Part shown: piece after piece, positions 22,127 to 30,724 of the stretch
Layout of the letters: each line of letters begins with the position of its first letter
Numbering within the stretch: position 1 is the first letter of the stretch
NCBI GenBank assembly: GCA_036702975.1
Contig: DATNPX010000024.1
Coordinates: 1 to 34,761, forward strand
Direction of reading: 5' to 3'
From: DATNPX01 sp036702975
GTDB lineage: Bacteria; Cyanobacteriota; Vampirovibrionia; Obscuribacterales; Obscuribacteraceae
DNA: 34,761 bases
Position numbers and translations under genes: made by a program
The notes under the pieces: generated by a model
What the model was told of the DNA's origin: nothing
The model's database searches: none
What the model saw: the letters and a program-made list of their open reading frames with translations, nothing else

Positions 22127-23842
22127 ATGCGCAACTGGATTACCGGTACCTGCGCAGCCATCTTAATAACCCTACTCGCTGTTTCTACAACTGTCGCATG
22201 CCTCGCAGCACCCTCTGTCAACAGAACTACGAAATACGCAGCAGATGGTGCTAAAACGTTATCTGCTCTCAATCACGCACTGCGATCGAATTCCAGCTCC
22301 AGATCTGTCGACATTAACGAGCAACCATCACGACGTATGTCAGTCAACCGCACGGCGAAATGCAAAATTGCATCTGGTTCGATGATGCGACCAGAAACAC
22401 CGTCTTCTCCGAATATTCGACCCCTTACTCCAGCTCATGGTTCCAAACAATCTAAACCGCTAACGCCCCAAGTGTTCCCTGATGTAACCCCTCTTCCCCA
22501 AGATTCAAAGCCATTCAATAAAGCTAAGGAGCAATCAGCCCAGCCTTCTTCTGCCACTTCGGGAACTCCGGTGGCCGCTGCGGTCGAATATTTTGAGGAC
22601 GTGCCAGATATGTCGGCAGCCCCACCGCTCAGAGTTGTCGATGCACTCAATGAAGCCTTGATCAATGGTCCACGTGCAGCTGCCATAAGAGCTCAGTTTG
22701 GAATCACTCAAGCAGGCTATGCGGCAGCCACGATGGTGCAGAATCCTATTTTCTTGTTTGACCGTGGAGCGGCTGCTGAATTCGAAAATCGCATCGGACC
22801 TATCCTAACGGAACAGTCACCATGGAAACTCTTCTTCCGATTCCTTGTTCAGAAAAGACTGGTGGACCAGAAACGGTTTGACTTGATGTCCCAACTGTGG
22901 CAGTTTCGCTCAGAGGTTAGGCGAACTTATATTGAGGTCGTGGTATCTCAAGAGACTTTTAAAACAGTGAATGAGCTTTACGAACTAGCAGCCAAGCTGG
23001 AAGCAGTAACTAACAAGCGATTAATAGCCGGCACGGTGGCAGAACTTGATCTCCTGAAGTCCCGGCTTGCGACTCATCAAGCGAACGTGGACAGAGTAGT
23101 TGCGGCACAGCGCGTGATACGCGCCAGACAGCAACTCAACCTGATTATGGGCCGACCAGTTGATGGCGCGATTAACGTACCGCCACTACCCGACTACACT
23201 GGTGTCAATGTCGGCAAAGGTAAAACCCAAATCGAGAACACAGAAGTGCTTCCAGACTTTAGTTCAGCGGTAGAACCCCTTCCTTCCTTCCTCTCAATTG
23301 CCGAGAACAATCGACTCGAACTCAAGAGCCTTCAGCAGCAGCTAAAGGTCAACCAAGCCCAGCTAAAGGCAGCTTATGGCAATGTCGTACCTGACCAGGT
23401 TGTTGGGTTTGGCAAATCAAGCGGACCCATCGGACCACCTGGACCAATCCTGACCGCTGTGTTTTTCACCGTGTACGCACCAATTCCAATCACAAATACC
23501 AACCAGGGCAATATTGCGCAGTACAAGGCGACCCTAAAACAACTCAGATTTCAAATCAACACTCAACGAAATCAGATCAATTCAGAGGTGTCAAGCGCAT
23601 ATCAAAATCTTGCTGCTGCGCGGGAGAAATTGCAAATCTATCGAGATAGTATCCTGGCGAATTCTCTTACGGTGGCCAGGCTAGCTCGTCGTAGTTATGA
23701 AGTCGGTCAATCTGACATCACTGCAGCACTGACTGCTCAACAAGCAAATGTCCAAACACAAACTGAATATCTGGATGCTGTGATGAGCTATCAATCATCA
23801 TTTACTGACCTCGAACAAGCCTCCGGTATACCTTTGCAGTGA
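22127..23842 (+). CDS. TolC-family outer-membrane protein, array member 2
   Basis: 571 aa from ATG 22127, which begins a good signal peptide (MRNWITGTCAAILITLLAVS). The frame is open from ATG 21968, and that longer form is possible; neither has a clear ribosome site. A Ser/Pro-rich linker of about 120 residues precedes the first OEP repeat, which starts at LNEALINGPRAAAIRAQ. Then come the helical hairpin, RPVDGAINVPPLPDY at the repeat junction, the second repeat, a Gly/Pro-rich barrel strand (SGPIGPPGPILTAVFFTVY), TNQGNIAQYKA, and the end ITAALTAQQANVQTQTEYL. It should form an outer-membrane duct; no pump gene is nearby. It ends 12 bp before member 3. Confidence 0.85.
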   Translation: MRNWITGTCAAILITLLAVSTTVACLAAPSVNRTTKYAADGAKTLSALNHALRSNSSSRSVDINEQPSRRMSVNRTAKCKIASGSMMRPETPSSPNIRPLTPAHGSKQSKPLTPQVFPDVTPLPQDSKPFNKAKEQSAQPSSATSGTPVAAAVEYFEDVPDMSAAPPLRVVDALNEALINGPRAAAIRAQFGITQAGYAAATMVQNPIFLFDRGAAAEFENRIGPILTEQSPWKLFFRFLVQKRLVDQKRFDLMSQLWQFRSEVRRTYIEVVVSQETFKTVNELYELAAKLEAVTNKRLIAGTVAELDLLKSRLATHQANVDRVVAAQRVIRARQQLNLIMGRPVDGAINVPPLPDYTGVNVGKGKTQIENTEVLPDFSSAVEPLPSFLSIAENNRLELKSLQQQLKVNQAQLKAAYGNVVPDQVVGFGKSSGPIGPPGPILTAVFFTVYAPIPITNTNQGNIAQYKATLKQLRFQINTQRNQINSEVSSAYQNLAAAREKLQIYRDSILANSLTVARLARRSYEVGQSDITAALTAQQANVQTQTEYLDAVMSYQSSFTDLEQASGIPLQ

Positions 23843-23854
23843 ACTCGCAGTTTT

Positions 23855-25438
23855 ATGAAAATTATTGAGACTATCTCTGTGATCACTGCCTTTTGGTTAT
23901 GTGCCGTTTTTGGTCTTGAACGTGCATGTGTGGCGGCCGGAAACACCCAAAGTTCGCAGACATCCCTTCCACGTGTTGAACCGAGCCAAGAATTATCTCT
24001 AAGCACAGCTCTAGCTCCATCCTCCACGTCTGCAAGAAGCAACGCGCTCAGAGCGACAGGAGCCCCGATCGATTCTGGACAACTCTTTCCTCCTTTGAAA
24101 AAGGAAATACCTGAAACTAAACAAGGAGAACCAGCACCACACCCAAGGACGGATACTATCAACCCAATGAACATGGGGACAATTGAATATACTGAAGATC
24201 TGGCACCGCATTCGACTAACTCAGGACTTTCGGTTGTCCAGGCGCTGAACGAAGCCCTGGTTAATGGACCTCGTGCGGCGGCGGTTCGAGCGCAATTCGC
24301 GGTCGCTAGAGCAAATTTCCCGGCGGCGACGCAACAATCCAATCCGAGTTTCTTCTACGACAGAGGCTTGATGGCTGAACAGGTCAACAGGTTAGGTCCA
24401 CAGATCACTTATGATCCGCCGTGGAATCTTTTGTTCAGACTGCTAATTGCCAATCGTCTGGTTGCACAAACCAAGATCGATCTTCTTACTACCATCTGGT
24501 CTCTGCGCGCGGACGTCAGGAAGGCTTATGTTGAAGTAGTTGTGGCACAGGAAACTCTGAAGACTTTGGAACAGTTACACGAACTGGCCTCCAGGTTGCT
24601 TACGGTTGCGATAAAGCGTTTTCAGGCAGGTGCCGTGCCTGAGTTAGATGTCTTGAAAGCTCGCGTCGCAGCAGGCCAAGCTGAGGCTGATGTTGAGATT
24701 GCCAGAAACACAGTATTGAGGACCAAGCGCCAGCTGAAAGTTCTTATGGGACGCCCGATAGAATCGCCTTTGGTTATCCCACTCCTTCCGGAGTACGTAA
24801 GTAACGCGCCAGGAGACAAATTACGAATAATCAAAAACGATCTATTGCCGGAATTTGATCGTGATGTACCGCCCATGAAGGAATTGATCGACAGAGCACT
24901 ACAGAACCGACTTGAGCTTAAGAGTCTGGCTATGCAAGTGAAACTAAATAACGCTAATCGCCTAAATGCTTACTCGAACGTAATTCCAGATCCAACGTTT
25001 GTTTTTGGTAAATCGACGACGGGCAACCCGCCGACTGGCCCTAAGTTGACAGCCGTATTTTATACCCTGTATGCGGAGGTTCCCACTGCTGACTTCAATC
25101 AAGGACCCATTTATCAATACAAGGCAAAGCAGAATCAACTCAAATATCAAATTCCCGCTCAACAAAACCAGGTTATGATCGATGTTTCAAGCGCCTACAA
25201 TAATTTGATAGCTGCACGAAAACAGATTCGAGTCTATCAAGAACATTTATTGTTTGAGTCGGAACAAGTCGCCCGACTAGCCAGGCGCAGTTACGAGTCT
25301 GGACACTCCACCATCACCGCGACCCTTGTCGCACAACAAGCTAATGTACAAACCCGCAATGCGTATCTTGACGGTGTACACGCGTACGCTTCTGCGTTCA
25401 CCGATCTGGAACTTGCGGTTGGAAAACCGCTTCAATAG
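23855..25438 (+). CDS. TolC-family outer-membrane protein, array member 3
   Basis: 527 aa. A signal peptide (MKIIETISVITAFWLCAVFG) is followed by a Ser/Pro-rich linker, then LNEALVNGPRAAAVRAQ. Next come the hairpin helices with FQAGAVPELDVLKARVAA, the junction GRPIESPLVIPLLPEY, the barrel region TGPKLTAVFYTLYAEVP, FNQGPIYQYKAKQNQL and the end ITATLVAQQANVQTRNAYL. It is very similar to members 2 and 4 along its length, so the genes come from tandem duplication. The RND-linked TolC protein inside the transposon is much less similar. Confidence 0.88.
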   Translation: MKIIETISVITAFWLCAVFGLERACVAAGNTQSSQTSLPRVEPSQELSLSTALAPSSTSARSNALRATGAPIDSGQLFPPLKKEIPETKQGEPAPHPRTDTINPMNMGTIEYTEDLAPHSTNSGLSVVQALNEALVNGPRAAAVRAQFAVARANFPAATQQSNPSFFYDRGLMAEQVNRLGPQITYDPPWNLLFRLLIANRLVAQTKIDLLTTIWSLRADVRKAYVEVVVAQETLKTLEQLHELASRLLTVAIKRFQAGAVPELDVLKARVAAGQAEADVEIARNTVLRTKRQLKVLMGRPIESPLVIPLLPEYVSNAPGDKLRIIKNDLLPEFDRDVPPMKELIDRALQNRLELKSLAMQVKLNNANRLNAYSNVIPDPTFVFGKSTTGNPPTGPKLTAVFYTLYAEVPTADFNQGPIYQYKAKQNQLKYQIPAQQNQVMIDVSSAYNNLIAARKQIRVYQEHLLFESEQVARLARRSYESGHSTITATLVAQQANVQTRNAYLDGVHAYASAFTDLELAVGKPLQ

Positions 25439-25501
25439 GAGGCTTCCTCAATGGAACAAGTAGCTATGGCACCTCATCACCTAACCCCCTTTTAGCAACA
25501 C

Positions 25502-26902
25502 ATGAAGAACGGATTAGCCAATCTCATTATTTCAGCGCTCTATTGCGCTACTGCTGTGGTGTCCACAATTTCGTGTTCAGCTCCTGCCGCTGAGCAAGTT
25601 TCGCTTCTGTCGAATGATGAAGAAAAACAACCAAATGCGGACACAATTCAATATCAATCGAGCCGGCCAGCTTCTTCGGAGTTGGCAGGACTCTCCGTAG
25701 TTCAGGCTCTTAATGAAGCCCTGAAAGCCGGACCCAGGGCAGCCTCAGTGCGAGCTCAATTGGCAATTACCCGCGCCAATTTTGCTACTGCCACACAGTC
25801 GCCTAATCCGACTTTTTTCTTCGACAGAGGAATAATGGCGGAACAGGTGAACAGACTTGGTCCGGTCCTTGTAGGTGATGCACCTTGGAAGTTGTTTTTT
25901 CGACTCTTGGTGGCAAAGCATCTTGCGGCACAGATCAAGTTGGATTTACTGACCACCATCTGGTCTTTGCGTAATGACGTGCGCCGAGCCTACGTCGAAC
26001 TTGCAGTGTCCCAGGAAACGCAGAAAACACTGGTGGCATTATATGATTTATCCGCTCGATTATTGACGGTCTCACAAAAACGCTTTGACGCAGGGGCAGC
26101 TCCTGAACTGGATGTTATGAAAGCGCGTCTCTTGGCTTCTAAAGCCGAAGTTGATGTGCTTGTAGGTCGTAAGCGGGTCATCAGGGCAAAACAGCAGCTA
26201 AACATTCTGATGGGACGTCTGATGAATTCACCGCTGAGTATTCCTGATCTGCCAAATTACACAAGCGACGAGCCAAGATTCAAACTTGACTCTCAAAAAA
26301 ACGACATCTTGCCTGACTTCAAACGCAGTGTTGCCCCCGTACAGCTATTCATTGAAAAGGCGCTACAGAGCAGGCTCGAACTGAAGAGTTTGGCAATCCA
26401 ATTGCAGCTAAATCAGGCAAATGCAAGCGCCAACTACGTAAATGTCATTCCTAATCCGAGTTTCGCGTTTGGCAAATCGACGGCTGGGAACCCGGCAACA
26501 GGTCCCAAATTAACGGCCGTATTTATGACTCTCAACCAAGAACTTCCCGTTTGCAATGTGCAGCAAGGAGCTATTTACCAGTACAAAGCAACAAGATATC
26601 AACTCGGGTATCAGATTGCATCCCAGGAAAATCAGGTCATCGGCGACGTTTCTAACGCATACTACAACTTGATTGCGCTGAGGGACAAAATTCGCATTTA
26701 TCAGGAACGCTTATTGCCGGATTCTAACGAGGTTGCCCGTCTGGCTCAACGCAGTTACGAAGTGGGTCAATCGAACATCACCGATGCACTACAAGCACAA
26801 CAAACGTATATTCAAACACAGAACGATTATTTACTTACCGTAACCGCATATGCATCAGCCTTTTCGGATCTCGAGTTTGCTATTGGGAAACCTCTCCAAT
26901 AA
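25502..26902 (+). CDS. TolC-family outer-membrane protein, array member 4
   Basis: 466 aa, the most compact member. A signal peptide (MKNGLANLIISALYCATAVV, cleavage probably near SAPAAEQ) leads into a linker of only about 30 residues. Then come LNEALKAGPRAASVRAQ, the hairpin FDAGAAPELDVMKARLLA, GRLMNSPLSIPDLPNY, the barrel segment TGPKLTAVFMTLNQELP, QQGAIYQYKATRYQL and the end ITDALQAQQTYIQTQNDYL. The 63-bp gap after member 3 has no other gene. It ends 21 bp before the convergent secreted-protein gene, with no strong terminator hairpin between. Confidence 0.88.
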   Translation: MKNGLANLIISALYCATAVVSTISCSAPAAEQVSLLSNDEEKQPNADTIQYQSSRPASSELAGLSVVQALNEALKAGPRAASVRAQLAITRANFATATQSPNPTFFFDRGIMAEQVNRLGPVLVGDAPWKLFFRLLVAKHLAAQIKLDLLTTIWSLRNDVRRAYVELAVSQETQKTLVALYDLSARLLTVSQKRFDAGAAPELDVMKARLLASKAEVDVLVGRKRVIRAKQQLNILMGRLMNSPLSIPDLPNYTSDEPRFKLDSQKNDILPDFKRSVAPVQLFIEKALQSRLELKSLAIQLQLNQANASANYVNVIPNPSFAFGKSTAGNPATGPKLTAVFMTLNQELPVCNVQQGAIYQYKATRYQLGYQIASQENQVIGDVSNAYYNLIALRDKIRIYQERLLPDSNEVARLAQRSYEVGQSNITDALQAQQTYIQTQNDYLLTVTAYASAFSDLEFAIGKPLQ

Positions 26903-26923
26903 CATGGGTCAGAGGGAGCTCAA

Positions 26924-27784
26924 TTAAGGACCGCCGGAGCCTGACGGCGAACTTGCCGGCGCGTTCATCATCAGCAGTGTTTTATTGATTTCGTTGCGAG
27001 CAGCTTGCTGCGTGCTTTTGTTAAGCACCAGTGGAATGGCAACAGCCGGTACAACATCCATAAAAATGTCCATGGCTACAAACATTCCGATAGTCCTATT
27101 TGAGATACCCGGATCGGCACCCGCCAATGTAGACTGTGGCAAAAATGCTTTTCTTGATGCGATCAATCTTGCGTTTACCGAAGAAGGAGAGAAGTCAATC
27201 TTCGTTGCTTCAAAGGATAGAGAAGAATCTGTGGGTACAAGTCGGGTGGTTGGCGCAACAATATTGAAATTGAAAGCGCGCGGGGAACTGATTGATTTGA
27301 TGTCGCTGAAATTAACTTTCCTGGTGTCGCCGCTTCCTTCCGGCTTGAGAGCGAAAGCTTGTCCGACCCGCGAAACGATTCTACCTCGAATCTGTTCACC
27401 GGATATGGTATCGACAATGTCGACGCTACGAAGTGATCCTAGATACTGCAGCCAGGGACCATCGAAGAAATAAACTAGTCCGGCAACAATTGAGTCGGTT
27501 TTCTGCGGAACAATTTCTGCTCTGACGATAGCTCCTCTGACGACTACATCACGGTCAAAGAGCCAATCTGGAACAGCTCCGACTTTCAATTCATCTCCAC
27601 TGAACTCGACTAAACCGTCAGGTAAAAGGACCGCACCGATCCTGCCAATTGGTAGCTCACCACTGAACATTCCAGGCTGATCTTTAGTAGGAGCTGTATA
27701 ACTTATCGGATTGGCCAAAACAGTTCGAATAGACATACCACACAGCATCGTGCAAGTAAGGAGTTTGGCTAATCGATGTCGCAT
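26924..27784 (-). CDS. Secreted protein of unknown family, paralog 1
   Basis: 286 aa; I do not recognise it. A signal peptide (about 1-24, ending near VLANP) precedes a beta-rich body starting with ISYTAPTKDQPGMFSGELP. Conserved stretches shared with the next gene include PxWLFDR, RGAIVRAE, GLVYFFDG and SISSPRAF. A hydrophobic segment (MFVAMDIFMDVVPAVAIPLV) lies near the C-terminus, and the end is Ser/Gly/Pro-rich. This suggests an envelope-attached protein with one C-terminal membrane segment. It is 25 bp downstream of its paralog, in the same direction, and convergent with the TolC array. Confidence 0.75.
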   Translation of the reverse strand: MRHRLAKLLTCTMLCGMSIRTVLANPISYTAPTKDQPGMFSGELPIGRIGAVLLPDGLVEFSGDELKVGAVPDWLFDRDVVVRGAIVRAEIVPQKTDSIVAGLVYFFDGPWLQYLGSLRSVDIVDTISGEQIRGRIVSRVGQAFALKPEGSGDTRKVNFSDIKSISSPRAFNFNIVAPTTRLVPTDSSLSFEATKIDFSPSSVNARLIASRKAFLPQSTLAGADPGISNRTIGMFVAMDIFMDVVPAVAIPLVLNKSTQQAARNEINKTLLMMNAPASSPSGSGGP

Positions 27785-27809
27785 AGTCGTTATCCCTTTT
27801 GTCCTTTGT

Positions 27810-28718
27810 TTACGGACCCGATGGCGATGAGAGCGTACTAGACGGAGGCTGAACGGATGAACTAGAACTAAGATTGCTATTTTGCAGGAATCGACTTAAC
27901 TCATTTTGTGCTGCTCTAGTATTTCTCTTGTTGACAACAAGGGGAATGGCGATGGCTGGTGCCATCTCTGTCATTATGTCAAGCGCAATGAACGTAGCCA
28001 GCGCTCGGTTAGAAATAGCCTTCTCAGTCCCGGGAAGCTTAGAAACTGGCACGGACGGCCTCCTCAGCGACGATATGACGTTTGGCTGACGCGTTGAATT
28101 CATGACAATCAGATTTGAGTCGAATGACACAGTTGTGTTGGCTGATGAAACCTTTATGTTTGGTGAGGCTATCTTAAACGTGAACGCTCGCGGCGAACTT
28201 ATCGATTTAATTGCCGTGAACTCTATGTTCTGGGTGCCACCATCTTCCCTTCGAAACACGAAGGTTTCACCGGCCCGCCCCACAATGTGTCCGCGCGCCT
28301 GAACACCATTTAAAGTCTCAATTACGTCAATTGAATCAGCACTTCCGAGATTAGCGAGCCATTGTCCATCGTAAAAGTAAACCAAACCACCGATGACCAA
28401 AGAATTTGCCTGACTGACAGCTTCTGCCCTTACAATTGCTCCCCGAAACACCAAATTGCGGTCAAACAACCATTGAGGAACGGCCAGAACTTTGAACTCG
28501 TCGGTTTCCAGCATAACCATGCCACGAGGCAAAAATACCGATCCCAGGCTACCCAGGGGAAGCTGGCCGCTGAAGGCGCCTGGCTTATCATCGCTTGGTG
28601 CAGTGTATTTAATTTCATTGGCGATCGCCGCCGTTTGAAAGCAGCCCAATAACATCGAGACGATTAATGCCCAAGTTGATGCAAGTCGTGTATCCATTTC
28701 CAAGTTAATCAGCCACAA
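27810..28718 (-). CDS. Secreted protein of unknown family, paralog 2
   Basis: 302 aa, with the same layout as the gene after it. A signal peptide (about 10-33, TWALIVSMLLGCFQTAAIAN) is followed by IKYTAPSDDKPGAFSGQLP. The shared PQWLFDR, RGAIVRAE, GLVYFYDG and SISSPRAF motifs follow, then a hydrophobic stretch (FIALDIMTEMAPAIAIPLVV) and a Ser/Pro tail. The two form a tandem duplication, likely one operon. The start could also be residue 8 (MDTRLAS). No enzymatic motif is visible. The location beside four outer-membrane ducts hints at a partner or cargo, but nothing in the sequence proves it. Confidence 0.75.
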   Translation of the reverse strand: MWLINLEMDTRLASTWALIVSMLLGCFQTAAIANEIKYTAPSDDKPGAFSGQLPLGSLGSVFLPRGMVMLETDEFKVLAVPQWLFDRNLVFRGAIVRAEAVSQANSLVIGGLVYFYDGQWLANLGSADSIDVIETLNGVQARGHIVGRAGETFVFRREDGGTQNIEFTAIKSISSPRAFTFKIASPNIKVSSANTTVSFDSNLIVMNSTRQPNVISSLRRPSVPVSKLPGTEKAISNRALATFIALDIMTEMAPAIAIPLVVNKRNTRAAQNELSRFLQNSNLSSSSSVQPPSSTLSSPSGP

Positions 28719-28835
28719 AAAACTTCATTATGATTGCCAGGCGCATACCAACATATTAACTGGCTATAACGCCTCGGGTTATGGGCCTTATCGTGGCTCG
28801 ATCTCCCAACGTGGAGAGCATAAAAAATCTGATAA

Positions 28836-29162
28836 TCACTTAGTTTGGGCGTGTGCCCGAGTACCTGGCAACTCGCGTGTTTGCGTACGCAAGTATGCGG
28901 AAACCAACTCTTCCACCAAATCAGAAAAATCGCGGCCTTCCTGCAACAGCGCCATTTTTGCCTTTAGGTATGTGTCCTTGCGAATATAGGCCGTTACCTG
29001 CTCGAAGGATGGGTTGCTTCTTTTGCCCCGCACTCTCTGCTTTTTCTCACTGTTCTTCGTCTCAATCGGCTCTGGGCTGAAATCTGTCGACTGATGCTCG
29101 GTTTGAATCTTGCTGGCACGAGCGCTCTGCAAATTTTTGACTGCACTTATAAGCTCGCTCAT
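28836..29162 (-). CDS. Ribbon-helix-helix partition partner (ParG/CopG-like)
   Basis: 108 aa. A flexible, charged N-terminus (about 1-50) is followed by a ribbon-helix-helix motif at about 54-92: strand QVTAYI, helix DTYLKAKMALLQE, helix DFSDLVEELVSAYL. This layout is that of small centromere-binding proteins paired with type Ib ParA. The ATG overlaps the parA stop by 4 nt. A palindrome (28880-28893) is embedded in its 3' coding end. It would bind the plasmid centromere and/or repress the par promoter, with the ATPase pulling the complex. 28719-28835 upstream of the neighbouring secreted-protein gene holds no gene. Confidence 0.75.
   Translation of the reverse strand: MSELISAVKNLQSARASKIQTEHQSTDFSPEPIETKNSEKKQRVRGKRSNPSFEQVTAYIRKDTYLKAKMALLQEGRDFSDLVEELVSAYLRTQTRELPGTRAHAQTK
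28880..28893. repeat. Par-locus palindrome, distal copy
   Basis: The stretch contains the perfect 12-bp palindrome TTGCGTACGCAA (28881-28892), identical to the core of the palindrome upstream of parA. It lies in the 3' coding part of the ribbon-helix-helix gene. Two copies bracketing a par operon suggest a centromere or operator site. Confidence 0.55.
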
Positions 29163-29836
29163 ACCAATGCTTCCTCACGAATAGGTGTCATTGACACTGC
29201 ATAAAGTTGCTCACCAACCATCCTGTAGTCCATCCACGCTTCATAGGCACCTGGATGCCGAAGAGCGTTCACTGGCACGCCAATACTTTCTGATTCCCGG
29301 AACGCGGCTGTCCTCCTGATGCCTTTATTGAAGAGCGGGATTCCGTCACCTGTCAGAGCCTTCCTTAGCTCTTGCTCGTATTTTGTTGGGACGGGAGGCA
29401 CCGCCGTAAGCAAGACCCTGTATTTGTCCTGAGCAATGCTTCTCAAAGCGTCAATAACGTCGTATAGAGCATCTACGGCGAACATGCTTGGGGTTACCGG
29501 CAGCACCAAGAGATCACAGCCCTCCACTAGCGCATCGAGTTCTTCTTGTTTTGGGCGTGCTTCTGTGTCGATGACTACGTGCTCAAATTTTCCTGCGTAT
29601 CGGGCTGTTTGCATCTCGTCGATGACTTTAAATGGTAGTTTGAACTTCGACTTTGCTCTTTCGCTCTTTTGTTCCTTCTCATTACTTTCGGCTCGCTTTG
29701 CCCACTTACAGGCAGTCCGGTTAGCGTCACCGTCGATCAGAAGCGTTGAGCCTTTTTCAGCAAGATACGTTGCCAGATGCACTGCTGTTGTCGTCTTGCC
29801 TACCCCACCCTTGAAACTGGCTACTGTGAGTATCAC
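29159..29836 (-). CDS. parA: ParA-family partition ATPase
   Basis: 225 aa. The deviant Walker A motif FKGGVGKTTTAVHLA at the N-terminus carries the signature Lys. Walker B/A' is HVVIDTEARP, followed by VLPVTPSMFAVDAL. There is no N-terminal DNA-binding domain, so it is of the short type Ib, usually paired with a ribbon-helix-helix protein, as here (4-nt overlap). It drives plasmid segregation on the nucleoid. The upstream gap to the coiled-coil gene contains a 16-bp palindrome, a likely operator or centromere. Confidence 0.9.
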   Translation of the reverse strand: MILTVASFKGGVGKTTTAVHLATYLAEKGSTLLIDGDANRTACKWAKRAESNEKEQKSERAKSKFKLPFKVIDEMQTARYAGKFEHVVIDTEARPKQEELDALVEGCDLLVLPVTPSMFAVDALYDVIDALRSIAQDKYRVLLTAVPPVPTKYEQELRKALTGDGIPLFNKGIRRTAAFRESESIGVPVNALRHPGAYEAWMDYRMVGEQLYAVSMTPIREEALV

Positions 29837-29865
29837 TTCAACCTCGACCTTCTAGTTGTTTGCAT

Positions 29866-29881
29866 TTTTGCGTACGCAAAA
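29866..29881. repeat. Par-locus palindrome upstream of parA
   Basis: TTTTGCGTACGCAAAA is a perfect 16-bp palindrome 29 bp upstream of parA. A half-copy, GAGTACGCAAG, follows at 29885-29895. The 12-bp core recurs at 28881-28892. It is probably bound by the ribbon-helix-helix protein or the KfrA-like protein. Confidence 0.6.
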
Positions 29882-29907
29882 GTTTGAGTACGCAAGTTTC
29901 TAAAAAC

Positions 29908-30624
29908 CTACTCTGCTTTGAACATCTTCTTCCACCAGGGCGTGCGCATTTGCTGCAACTCCGCCTTCAACTGCTCCAGCTTCGTTGCGTCCTCTGCTCG
30001 AAGCTGCTCCATAGCTTTCTCAAGCTCCTCTACCTTACGGCTAGCCGATATTGCCTCTTCTTCTTGCGCCTGCATCGCCGCTATTTGCTTTTTGAGGGCC
30101 TCGGCTTCCAGGGCTTTCAGTTCAGCTGCCTTGCGCCCATCCTCAGCTTGCTTCTGAAAATCAGGCAGCAACTTGAGCTGTCGGTCCTTGTCGGCGATAA
30201 TCTGGTCCTTTTCCGCCAGCAGCTCTTGTTGCTCCCGGATGGCATCTGCCAACGGTCTGACTAGCTCCTCTGCCAGGCCTCTGAGAGTGTCCTTGGCCAG
30301 CTCGCGCCACGAACTCTGACCATCTTCGTCTGGTGCATGTTGATCCACCGTGCCGGGTTCTTCGCTGGTAACCGCGTCAACTACATCAATGTCATCAGGG
30401 GAGAAGTTCAAGGAGCTGTCGTCTTTGTCCGCCTTGTTTTCGGAGGGTTGTTGCCTCTTCAGCCCTTCCACAATTTCTTTGGTTGGGTAGACGCGCCACT
30501 CCTGCTTACCAAAAGCATTAGGCTGCTGTGTGCCCTTTAACTGCCCTTTCTCCAGGCGATATATCACCGCCCTCGGAGTTAGATCGAGTGCTTCTGCAAC
30601 CTGCTTAACGGATATGGTTTTCAT
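29908..30624 (-). CDS. KfrA-like coiled-coil DNA-binding protein
   Basis: 238 aa. The N-terminal helix-turn-helix (about 1-55; SVKQVAEALDLTPRAVIYRL, then GKQEWRVYPTKEIVEGL) is of the MerR/DNA-binding type. An acidic linker (about 60-100) precedes a long coiled coil (about 110-228) rich in Glu, Lys, Gln and Ala. This layout matches plasmid KfrA/alpha-helical coiled-coil proteins that repress their own promoter and support partition. It sits between parA and the presumed origin, transcribed away from the origin. The specific DNA site is not known. Confidence 0.7.
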   Translation of the reverse strand: MKTISVKQVAEALDLTPRAVIYRLEKGQLKGTQQPNAFGKQEWRVYPTKEIVEGLKRQQPSENKADKDDSSLNFSPDDIDVVDAVTSEEPGTVDQHAPDEDGQSSWRELAKDTLRGLAEELVRPLADAIREQQELLAEKDQIIADKDRQLKLLPDFQKQAEDGRKAAELKALEAEALKKQIAAMQAQEEEAISASRKVEELEKAMEQLRAEDATKLEQLKAELQQMRTPWWKKMFKAE

Positions 30625-30724
30625 ATAGCTACTCTATGTATGGTGGCACTATTTTATGTATTTCCGACTGTTTTGCCAACCGCTCTCCCGCATTATAAGG
30701 GCTTTTCTCTATGAGATAAACCCT

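Noticed and set aside
29860..30264. Leu-rich plus-strand open frame of 134 aa
   Set aside because: Antisense shadow of the KfrA-like coiled coil (Lys/Glu/Gln codons read backward give Leu/Phe/Ser).
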